A stretch of DNA of 64,000 bases from Gigantopelta aegis (lineage: Eukaryota > Mollusca > Gastropoda > Neomphalida > Peltospiridae). Position numbers and translations under genes: made by a program. Positions within the stretch are counted from its first letter, which is position 1. The number at the start of each line of letters is the position of its first letter. The notes below the pieces were generated by a model. That model was not told where the DNA came from and made no database searches. It saw nothing but the letters and a program-made list of their open reading frames with translations. The DNA is taken from NCBI RefSeq assembly GCF_016097555.1, contig NC_054707.1, positions 43,658,873 through 43,722,872 on the forward strand. Reading direction: 5' to 3'. Positions 20,111 to 31,000 of this stretch are shown here, piece by piece.

Positions 20111-23100
20111 TCAGAGTTTTAGTTCTTGTATGTCAGGTCGTTTGTGGGTGCCATCACAGAACGGGCGCTTTGATGTTTGTTTGCAGTTACACAACCAGTA
20201 GTTCTTTGTCTCATCCACCTGGAAGCGAATTGGCCGGGCTTTGGGCATCGTTTTCTTCTCAGCCGTACCCCACAGAGTCTTGTGTGTTCCATCACACATG
20301 GGCTGAAAAAGTTAAAAAACCCAATATGAATAACAAAAATTACTCAAAGTATAAACATCTTTTTTTTCTAACCCCTCCCCCCTTTGTTTAATGACATCTC
20401 AGCATGTGTTAAACTAGGGTTATCTGGTTTCTATATAAACTAGGATTATCTGGTTTCTATAAAAAAAACTAGGATTATCTGGTTTCTACATAAACTAGGG
20501 CTATCGGGTTTCTACATAAACTAAGGCTATCGGGTTTCTACATAAACTAGGGATATTTGGTTTCTATATAAACTAGGATTATCTGGTTTCTACATAAACT
20601 AGGGCTATCTGGTTTGTATGTAAACTAGGGCTATCTGGTTTCTACAAAAACTAGGGTTATCCGGTTTCTACATAAACTAAGACTATCTGGTTTCTACATA
20701 AACTAGGGATATCTGGTTTCTATATAAAGTGGGATTATCTGGTTTCTACATAAACTAGGGATATCTGGTTTCTATATAAACTAGGGTTATCTGGTTTCTA
20801 TATAAACTAGGGTTATCTGGTTTTTACATAAACTAGAGATATCTGGTTTCTATATAAACTAGGGTTATCTGGTCTCTACATAAACTAGGGTTATCTGGTT
20901 TCTACATAAACTAGGTTATCTAGTTTCTACATAAACTAGGTTATCTGGTCTCTACATAAACTAGGGATATCTGGTTTCTACATAAACTAGGGTTATCTGG
21001 TTTCTACATCACCTAGGGTTATCTGGTCTCTACATAAACTAGGGATATCTGGTTTTTACATAAACTAGAGATATCTGGTTTCTACACAAACTAGGTTATC
21101 TGGTTTCTACTTAAACTAGGGTTATCTGGTTTCTACATAAACTAGAGATATCTGGTTTCTACATACACTAGGGTTATCTGGTTTCTACATAAACTAGGTT
21201 ATCTGGTTTCTGCACATGGTTACACATGTATTTATTCTTTAGAATGACCATCAAAATTGCACCAAACTTCCTTCATCAAAATGCGCACTCATTTCCCTTT
21301 GGCGTAATCCTATGGGACATTCCAAATTACATAGCACCATACCCCCCCCCCCCCCCCCCCCCCCCACCTGTTACCAACTACGGTTGGACTGCTGGTACTC
21401 CCGGTACTTGTGCCTAGGACAAGCATACGCTATAAAAGCTTGCCCTGAATGTGCACGTTAAAAAATGTCCCATTCCCATTTGTCAGAACCGGCCTCGGTG
21501 GTGTCGTGGTTAAGCCGTGGGACATAAGGCTGGTAGGTACTGAGTTCGCAGTCCAGTACCGATTCCCAGTCAGAGCGAGTTTTAATGACTCAATGGATAG
21601 GTGTAAGACCACTACACCCTCTTTTCTCTCACTAACCACTAACCCACTGTCCTGGACAAACAGCCCAGATAGCTAAGGTGTATGCCCAGGACAGCATGCT
21701 TGAACCTTAATTGGATATAAGCACGAAAATAAGTTGAAATGAAATGAAATTTGTCAATGTGAAACCTAGAACTGCGTCACACAGAATGCATGAGCTGAAC
21801 TGTGAGTGGACACTGGTTTTGGAAGCTATGAAAAGGTTTGCCGTGAACAACTGGGGTAAGTTTGTTTTGGGTTATTTGTGAATGTTCAGTGTTACATGAT
21901 ATATACTCGGAGTTGCATTATATTGTAAGTATATTTTATTTAATTTGTATATTATGAAAACTGTTGTAAATTAAAGTGTACTTTTGGAAAAGTTTTATAG
22001 GTAGACTATATTATCAATGTTAATTGTTGAGACATGCTTATAGATAGTGTTGGGGGGGGGGGGATATAGCAGTTTTAACATCGATTAATATTTAAAAAAA
22101 ATAGTATAAGTAATTATACTGATTGGAATTTGTACACTGTTGATGTTATATATGCAGCAACAATGAATTTAATGTTACTGGATATGTATATTGTATTATG
22201 AATGGCAAAGAAAGTCATGATGGCTGCTGTTCAGTCAGCCATAGTCAGTGTGGCATATGTTGATAATTGTATTGGTTATTATATTTTTTATTAATAGGTA
22301 ATTTTGTGGGTTTGAGCTGGTGACGTACATAGTGTGAGGGTTACCAGTAGCTTTTGGTGTCGCCGAAGCTTGGAGATGGATGACCGATTATCGAATGGGG
22401 CTATGGTGTCGTCTGTGATGAGGTTTCAAGGGTCAAGCTACCTTTCTAATGGTTCATTGGCAGAGCAGAGCGACTTTGTTGATTTCAAGGGCAGAGTGAC
22501 CTTGACGGTGGTTCCAAGAGCTGAACGACCTTGTTAACAGGTTTCAAGGGCTGAGCGACCTTTGTAAAGACCTCGACATCTACTTGATGTTTCAAGTGTT
22601 TATGTGAAGGAATTCTGTGGTGTAGTAACTTTCAAGATTGATGTGATTGAAACTGAACTGTATGTACAGGCCCATACGCAAATATTTATATGGGGTGGTG
22701 CGTAATCGACATGAGGCATGCCCCCCGAAATTGTTTTAAATCTAGAATGCAGGAGATGCATTTTCCTGCATTCTGGGAAGTAAATTTGAAATGTTTCTTT
22801 GTCTCAAAATATGTCAAATATATTTTTTACACATCCACGGACGGACCTCGGCAGACGCATCCCCCCCCCTGCGTACAGGCATGATGTAGTGTGTGCCAGT
22901 GCTTCGTATTCAATTCTCAAAGAACACTATTACAATTTACTTTAAACCTTAAATTGGCCTTGGGATCACTATTTGTAATTCTGAGAATACATATACCGTT
23001 AGTTATTTTGTTGTTTGTTATTTCTGTTGGGGAATAACAGAATTAACTGCCCTCGGTCACTCATGGCATGACAGTCTAGAATGTGAAAGTAGACAGCTGC

Positions 23101-26100
23101 ATCCATATACATGTGTAGGCAACATCAACTGAATAGCAGCAAGGGATCTTTTGTAAGCACTTTCCCATAGAAAGGATAGGATATACCATTCCCTTTGATA
23201 TACCAGTTGTTAGTGCAGACGTGTGAAAACGGTAAGAATGATAGTTTCATTCATATATCACTGATGCAAGTCTAGTTTACACCAATTTCCATTCTCAGAG
23301 GTCTGTTAATCACTAAACCTGTAGTCTACGAATAAAGATCAGCACATACGTACACAGTTCATACACTTTTTGAACCACTTTCTCCTCCCAGCTAGTGCAA
23401 CACAACTGGAATATCAAAGGCCATGGTATGTGCTATCCTGTCTGTGGGATAGTGTACTAATGAAAAAATGTAGTAGTTTCCTCTCTAAGACTATATATAA
23501 AAATTACCAAATGTTTAACATCCAATAGTTGATGATTAACAAATCAATCTGCTCTTTAGCTTCTTTATGAACCACATTCCATGACTTCCAATGGTTTAAA
23601 CTTAAAAAGGATTTCCTGTGATCAGCAACAACATATTTCAACATTTTGATGTAATCTGACCCTCTTGCTGGGTTATTTGTAATGAGTAAAATAAATTAGC
23701 AACCAATAGTTTTTTCCACGGCCCAATTCAAAATTCCATGACTTTCTAGGCTTGGAAACTGACACTGGAAAATTCCAGGACGATGTCCATTACAGGGGAC
23801 AATATTTTGAAATCTGAGGTAACCGGAAGTCGGTTCACGTGTTTTTTACCTAGGTAACCAATTGTTCGGTTACGTGAATTATATTTGCGTAACCCATGGG
23901 TTATCTGATCGGTTACCTCAAAATTACGTTGAAATTATATTTTAAATACATAGTTTTTAGCTGAAACATAAAGTTAAAACAAATACAAAAGAAAACATTT
24001 TACAAAAAATAATATAAAAAAATGTCTTTAATGCTTGCTAAAGTTAACAATATTAGAAAAGAACTGAATATTAGCCCCAGTACTGAAACAAAATACAGGG
24101 TCGTAGCCAGACATTTTCTTAGAATTACGCATGCCAAAGGCGTGCCCTAGCTGTAGATGCATTTTTAAAAATCTGTTTTCGAGTCAATTTTAAGATGATA
24201 TTTTATAGAACAATTACAGACAGCCTCGACCTATTCCCGGATTTAGTTTTTGCATTACGCACATGCGTACTGTGCGTAATGGGCGCTACGCCTTTGAAAT
24301 AGATAAATACTCATTTGTAGGGATTCCTTTTTGCGATTTGCGGTGGCTATTCTACTTTCACTTCATCGATGGTACTTATATACTACAGTGACGTTCCAAA
24401 CGTTGTTTTTTTAAAGCTCATTATGCGATGTTAGTATTTAAAAAAAATTGTGACACTTTTGGATTCCTGTTTACGTTAAAACCATTTTTAACATATGTAA
24501 AATTATAGCCAATTCAATAGTATGTCTACATATATTCCTTTAGAAATAAAATAGCAGCAGAAAATTTAGCCGTCCCAAGCGGTCCGAGCACATTTCTTAA
24601 AAGTTTTTTAAACTGTAGACTGGTCGCAAGTTACAACTGTTGCAATATAACGTTGTTTACTGGTTTGCTGCGCATCAAGTATCTAAAAATCAGTCTAAAA
24701 CATTTGTCGGAATACCAATAGTATGTCTGCATGAATAAACTTCCTGTAATCGTGAAGTTTGCAAGTTTTAATTTCTGAACGTTTACAGGTCATGACGTAA
24801 CCGATTTGCGGTTCGCGTAAATTTAATTTTGCGTAACCGACACGCGAACAGAACGGCGGTTCGCATGAAATATTGTGCCCTGCATTAGGGGATACACCAA
24901 TGCATCACGATAGCACTGCTGATAATATTATACATGATACCTTTGCATGTGTATCAAACGATGATTTATATTTTGACCAACACTGTGAATCTGGTATTAT
25001 GACATGTACGGTATCAAAAGTTATGTATTGTGATATGTTACATGTTATGAGGTAGATATATTATGATACCCCTAATGTCAGTGATCCGTATAAACCATGT
25101 CATCATCAGATGCCTATACCTGAGTGTGACTGTAGCCACAAGAACACCATGAATATCTCTTCCCAGCAGTGAGCTCCATGCTAAATGGCTTCTTGTCATA
25201 GCTCTTTCCCTTTGGAGGTCCATCGAGGGAGTACTCATCGGGAAACTGTGGTTCCTCTACATGCTTCTTCCTCTTTGGGTCGTCAGCCAAGTCATCAGGA
25301 GTTAAAAACCTACGCTGTAAAAATTAGACAATTTTTTTAATGTTAAATTAAAGCTATATATATATATATATATATGTATATATGCATAACAGAAGGCTGT
25401 ACCTACTAAAGACGCAGTGAATGTCTATACATTGTATAGATATACAAATATATACACCTTCCTTCCCCTAGAATATGAATGGAAATGTTTTAAATGTACT
25501 ATATTACTTTATTACATACTCTGTTTTATAAATACTTTTTACTACTGAAGACCAATCTTTCCCCCAAATAACATGACCTGGACATTCTTGGTATGACCTG
25601 GGTCTGCTAAAACATATTCACTATATACAGCTGACTATAATCCATTAGGATACAAAAATACCACAATAGGTAATGGCAAATTTTGTTGCCGTTTGGTTTA
25701 AAAGTATGTAAGCAATGAACAGAACACATTTACACAAAATATTGAACTGAAATATCTCCCATTCTCATCCTTAATATGTGGTGTTTGTTACCTCAAATTT
25801 TCTTCAACAAATCATTAAAAAAGTTTGCATAAACATGTGTTTGAACAATTGTCATTGTCTTTTAGTTATAACATGGAGCAGTCATTGTTTCAAAGTGAAC
25901 AGGTATACTACAACTTCTTTAACATTATCACACATGCCAGTACTGAAGTCCACTGGTAAAGTATTAGCCTGATGCACGGTCGGTCTAGGATCGATTCCCG
26001 TAGTTGGCCCATTGGGCTATTTTCTCATTCCAGCAAATGCACCATAACTGCTACTGCTATATCAAAGGCTGAGGTATGTGCTATCCTGTGTGTGGAATGG

Positions 26101-27534
26101 TGCATCTAAAAGATCCTTTGCTACTAATGGTAAAATGTAGGCGGGTTTCCATTCAAAGATTATATGTCAGAATTACCAAGTGTCTGACATCCAATAGCTA
26201 ATGTTTAATAAATCAATGTGCTCTAGTGGTGTCGTTAAACAAAACCACCTAAGTTTACATACATGTGTTTACATACATACACTTGTACATACATGTATAC
26301 TATCGTATTTAGTTCTTTTTTTACAATTTGAATATTTAAATTGCAATAACTGTTTTGTTATCTTTGCTGCTAAATTTAGGGATGCTTTAACATATGGTCA
26401 TTCTCTACAAAATTCAGCCATAACTAAGCACTTGAGTGGATTAGTAATTTGTGTGTATGTGAGTTAACTATGTACAAACAGTTTTTATAGGACAGTAGAG
26501 TTTGGGCGAGTTGTTAGAAAACAAAATCAGTTTTGGGTCAAGCTGAAACAATCTTTGCACTACTATCATCACAAATATTTACATGCACCATCGCGACCTT
26601 AACTTAGGGTATGTAATTTTACCCTTTGTACCCTCTGTTAGAAACCCTGAGACAACAAATGTGATATTGGAAGATTGCGAGATCGGTGCATGTAGAAACA
26701 AAACTAATGGAATTTAAAGCCTAAAACAGTTAGGGACGTCAATGATACCCCAAACTAAGAATAATACTACAATCAGCCTCCATTAAAAGTTTAAAACTAA
26801 TAAACGTTATAGTGCACGGGGCACATTAAGTCAATACTTTTCTTAACGTGCACGGCGAGTTGCTTCCCTCTACTTTGCCAATTTAAAATTGAGGGGATAT
26901 TTTTTAAGGTTGTCGTTAAAGATTTATTTTGTTAATAATGATGCAAGTACTTCAATCGGGGTTTTGTGAGTACTGTACGTTATAAATTTTGGGTTTGTGT
27001 GTCCATGTGTTGTACTATTTCAGTTTGAAACATGGTGCCACAAGTTTTGAATACAGGCTATATATTGGGTATGTAACAAGATCCGGATGTAGTAAGAACC
27101 ACACTTACTACGTCCCTCCAGACTAATAAAAGCTAATAATTTTTATTTAGCTTGACATAACAAGCATAAGAAAAATTATTTGGAAGAAACACATTTTATT
27201 TTAATGTGTAATTTATATTAAAAAAAACGTTGGTCAGTACTATTTCTTTAGCATGCGTCTGGAAACTGCAGCGACTGAATCTTTGGTCTAACCGTAAAGT
27301 TCTGTCAAATGACTCGATTATAGGTTCCTATCGAAGATACATGTATACGAAGAGTAGTATATTATAATTAGCATACTCCTAAAGAGAATGGTATATTTTA
27401 AATACTCAGTATTTCCAAGTCACATTGTATTACTATACGTTTTCTATAACTATAGTAAATACCTGTATCAATACAAATGAACTAGCTTTTTTCTGCAAAT
27501 TTCTAAAGTATTTCAGTTTCATGGGAAGCGCCAT
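20111..27534 (-). CDS. CISD3: CDGSH iron-sulfur domain protein 3, mitochondrial (CISD3)
   Basis: Three coding exons on the minus strand: 27534-27463, 25314-25120 and 20302-20111, all GT-AG and phase 0. They total 459 bp, 152 aa. The N terminus (MALPMKLKYFRNLQKKASSF, then VLIQRRFLTP) is basic and lacks acidic residues, fitting a mitochondrial presequence with a possible cleavage near RRF. Two CDGSH motifs follow the C-x-C-(x)-P-x-C-D-G-x-H pattern: CSCGYSHTQPMCDGTH across the exon 2/3 junction, and CNCKQTSKRPFCDGTH in exon 3. Each binds a [2Fe-2S] cluster with 3-Cys/1-His ligation. Two motifs and no transmembrane anchor separate CISD3 (MiNT) from CISD1/2. Human CISD3 is matrix-located and linked to iron and ROS handling. 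It is divergent from SPAG6, with its start 540 bp from the SPAG6 start. UTRs are not resolved. Confidence 0.95.
20411..21212. repeat. 26-bp minisatellite, about 31 copies
   Basis: Direct repeat of AAACTAGGGTTATCTGGTTT plus CTACAT, with variants (GGGATATC, GGATTATC, GGTTATC). Located in CISD3 intron 2, about 110 bp from the exon 3 acceptor. Confidence 0.96.
21369..21468 (+). mobile_element. Short SINE-like repeat, internally deleted copy
   Basis: Runs from TGTTACC through CTGGTACTCCC and ACTTGTGCC to CCTGAATGTGCACGTTAAA. A longer copy (193 bp) lies in reverse at 56846-57038, where target duplications define its ends. This copy lacks about 90 bp of the middle. A poly-C tract (21343-21365) precedes it. 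Confidence 0.6.
21489..21750 (+). mobile_element. tRNA-headed SINE, second family
   Basis: The head reads GGCCTCGGTGGTGTCGTGGT and GGCTGGTAGGTACTGAGTTC, followed by a body with CTGTCCTGGACAAACAGCCC and a tail of GAAAT repeats. The body differs from the core carried by the first family. Located in CISD3 intron 2. Confidence 0.75.
23133..23575. mobile_element. Two SINE fragments
   Basis: 23133-23218 is a minus-strand core fragment (AGCAGCAAGGGATCTTTTGT). 23375-23575 is a plus-strand fragment with GTATGTGCTATCCTGTCTGT running to CAATAGTTGATGATTAACAA. Both are degraded and lie in CISD3 intron 2. Confidence 0.65.
23793..24882. mobile_element. Non-autonomous DNA transposon with CAGGG ends
   Basis: A 1090-bp element. 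The left end is CAGGGGACAATATTTTGAAA, and the right end in reverse is CAGGGCACAATATTTCATGC, followed on both sides by GGTAACCG/CGAACCG-type motifs. Direct CATTA flanks both ends (23788-23792 and 24883-24887). CAGGG termini are typical of hAT elements, but a 5-bp duplication is shorter than the usual 8. No transposase was seen. Located in CISD3 intron 2. Confidence 0.65.
25955..26248 (+). mobile_element. tRNA-headed SINE, first family
   Basis: Degraded tRNA-like head (TGGTAAAGTATTAGCCTGAT, GGATCGATTCCCG), core GTATGTGCTATCCTGTGTGT, and tail CTCTAGTGGTGTCGTTAAAC. Located in CISD3 intron 1. Confidence 0.82.
26250..27462. other. CISD3 intron 1, unique AT-rich sequence
   Basis: Apart from CATACATACA microsatellite-like sequence at 26256-26295, no gene or clear repeat is recognised. 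Confidence 0.4.
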
Positions 27535-28074
27535 GTTGCTGTATCGGATAAATTAATTAGGGCCTAGGTCTAAAGGATTTCCCTCCTAGTACTTTTTGTA
27601 TAGGTACGTTTTGACCAAATATGGATACGTTTGTGTTAGGTACTTTTTGATTTGGGTATGTTTTGACTTGTATCCGTCAGAAGCTGTCATGGTATTGATG
27701 CGCCAAATACATAGATTTATCCATGATATGATTCATATGGAATCGACCGAGGAGTCACCGGTGTCGTCTGGGACATTAGCTCAAAAGACAATTATTTTTG
27801 TTTTTGAAAATAAAACAAATTGTAATTATATGTATGCCTCTGAAGTATTATAAAAATAATAAATGACACGATCATTTGGTTTAAGGATGATTATTGGTTT
27901 TATGTTTACAACAAAGAATGGCCAATGAAAAATGATCACGTCAGTTAGTGCGGATCAGGGCAGTTGTCATTGCCAATAGCAACAACATCTCTCTGGAAAA
28001 TCAGTGTTGAAAATATTACAGGGAAACGTGTCAAAAATATTCTAAAGGCCTAGTTGGAAGTGCACAAAAACACA
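27535..28074. promoter_or_regulatory. Bidirectional CISD3/SPAG6 promoter with RFX X-box
   Basis: The 540 bp between divergent start codons. ATTGCCAATAGCAAC (27969-27983) matches the RFX X-box pattern GTTGCC-N(0-3)-GGCAAC at 5 of 6 bases in each half, with a 3-bp spacer, 92 bp before the SPAG6 ATG. TGTTTAC (27903-27909) fits a forkhead (FOXJ1-type) site. A second CCAAT is present near 27920. RFX and FOXJ1 are the known regulators of motile-cilium genes, so the placement fits SPAG6. No TATA box was seen. Confidence 0.65.
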
Positions 28075-31000
28075 ATGAGTCAAAGACAAGTACTACAAGG
28101 TAATATACATGAATTTGTATTTTTGTAATTAATTAATTAATCACGATACGAACGTGAAGCCAAAGGCACATTTTGATTTTCACTTCGACAATCTTTTTTG
28201 TTTTTAAGGCGTTTAGCACAGACACTTTACATGATTCCTAAATATTTATAATAATTATTATTTAAAATTCGGCCATCCAGAATTGTTAACATTTAATTGC
28301 TAACAACAGCTCTTTTAATATTTGCCAATAATATTTACTTTGTATTAAATTTTAATCCACAATTTTTGTTTAGTTGCATCGAAGTATGGCGATCTCGCCC
28401 CGTGTTGATCTCGCCCCGGGCGAGTTCGCCCCGGGCGAGTTCGCCAGGACTTATTTTCATCGTTAGGCGAAGTTATCATACATATTAGACTTGCTAGAAG
28501 ACATATATTACAACATATATTATAGTATATATCTACTGTCATTATCAGCATGTTTTTGTGCCAAAACTACAGGGTTATATCACTTATACTACTAGTTTTG
28601 TGTTGGGACACGCTGTGGCGAGATCGCCATATTTACTTCCGTGTTGCATGTCTGTTTAGCGAAGTCGCCAGTACATTATAACTCAACAATATTCAAGTTA
28701 CAAGCTGTTTTATGTTTACTTCATTAAGTAAATACATGTGCAGTAGTCATGGTTGGATTTTCTTGTTGTAAAATGTAATACATTGGTAGTTTACATTTCT
28801 GACGATTTCACTTGCAAGCCGGGGCGAGATCGCCAGGATTTTTCTTGTTTAAGTTTACAGTTTATAATAATAAATACACGTAAAGTACACATTTATGTGT
28901 GCATATTTGTGAGAAGCTTTTTATAAAAGTTAATGGATTAAGAGGTTAACAACGTTAACTGATTAAAACAGCAGTGTAATTAATAGAACAAGGCATGTTT
29001 TGTGAGTTCCGTTTTTTTACAGGCTACTTACGTAGTTGAAAATCAATTTCAACTGGAGGCAATACCACCCCGACCTTTTGACATCATACATGGACATACC
29101 TCACACACATATATATATATTTAGTATATATCAAATAATCGTTAAAGTGTGCACTTATGACAAATAGTTGCGTAGTAACGTGTGACAACTTCACCCAACA
29201 TAAAAATGCTACACTGAGAAAATCCTGGCAATCTCGCCACAGCCTGAAAAAGTGATATAATAAGAAATGTAAACTTAAAAAATGTTACATTACATGATGA
29301 AACAAACCATAAATGTGTACTTTACGTGTATTTATTATTATAAACTGTAAACTTAAACAAGAAAAATCCTGGCGATCTCGCCCCGGCTTGCAAGTGAAAT
29401 CGTCAGAAATGTAAACTACCAATGTATTACATTTTACAACAAGAAAATCCAACCATGACTACTGCACATGTATTTACTTAATGAAGTAAACATAAAACAG
29501 CTTGTAACTTGAATATTGTTGAGTTATAATGTACTGGCGACTTCGCTAAACAGACATGCAACACGGAAGTAAATATGGCGATCTCGCCACAGCGTGTCCC
29601 AACACAAAACTAGTAGTATAAGTGGTATATCCCTGTAGTTTTGGCACAAAAACATGCTGATAATGACAGTAGATATATACTATAATATATGTTGTAATAT
29701 ATGTCTTCTAGCAAGTCTAATATGTATGATAACTTCGCCTAACGATGAAAATAAGTCCTGGCGAACTCGCCTCGGGCGACTTCACCAGGGCGAGATCGAC
29801 ACGGGGCGAGATCGCCAGGCTCCGTTGCATCAATGATAGATAAGACCTAACTGGTAGACTAGTGATTTTGTTTAATTTCTCAGTTAAACTGCAAATGGTT
29901 CTTATACGTCACTGGAGACATTTCAAAACAAGACACATTTCATCTTGACCATACACTAGTCAGAATAAGACATAGAATATTGGTAATTAGTGTTTACCTA
30001 GCTTAATGTCCATCTGTGATTATCCATGATGCAAATGCTTGGTCTAGTATTAGGACACAGTATTCAGGCAGACAATGGGGCACCATCTAGCAACGGCTAT
30101 GGATTTGAATCTAATTTAGACTGTTTAACAATAACAATGGAGGAGTGTTGACCATTTGTATGCCCATGTACATATGTATGTACTGTGTAATGTTTTGTTT
30201 ATCACTTTCAGTATTTGAACAATACCAGAAAAGTAGGACACAGTTTGTGCAGACTGTGGCTGAATTGGCATCACGTCCACAAAACATTGAAACTCTTCAA
30301 AATGCTGGTGTCATGTCATTACTTCGGCCATTATTGTTGGACATCGTTCCCACAATCCAGCAGACAGCTGCACTAGCACTAGGTCGACTCGCCAACTACA
30401 ATGATGACCTGGCTGAAGCGGTCGTCAAGGGAGACATATTGCCACAACTGGTGTATTCGCTTGCTGAACAGAACGTTAGTTTCCGGTTATATATACTTAT
30501 ATATTTCCTTTCAGATCAGCGTTAAAAGTACTGACCATAGTTATTAGGCAGTGTAAAATATTTTCAGCTATTAAAACATTTTATTTTTATTATATGGCAC
30601 TTTATTTGAAAAAACTTACTTTAATTGTTAATTTTGGCAATTCCGTTATAGTTTTGGTCATTATAAATTACGTTTGTAGTAACTCCATATTTGTTGTAAG
30701 CAAAAGAAAAAACTGAATGCAACTTGGGAAGTAGTCATTGATTTTAAAATTAATATGTTAACTGTAACCCCCCTGAATTATAATTTATGTACCCAACTAG
30801 AGCTGGGCGGTATACCGTATATACCGTTCGGTATTGGTATTATGTTAATACCGATTTACCGTACCGAGCAAATTTCAAAATACCGAAATTTCGGAATTGA
30901 AAAATATTTCCCGGAAGGCACTAATAATATATCTGACGAACGCAAAATGGGTTGGTATAAATCAGACGAGAGCCTTGTGTATGGAATTTAATTGTATTTA

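Noticed and set aside
22660-22880. Possible MITE with GTACAGGCC/TGCGTACAGGC ends
   Set aside because: The end similarity is short and the flanks show no duplication; not enough to call.
28345-29836. Duplicate 60-68-aa frames in SPAG6 intron 1
   Set aside because: The same sequence from the two arms of the foldback element; not conserved protein.
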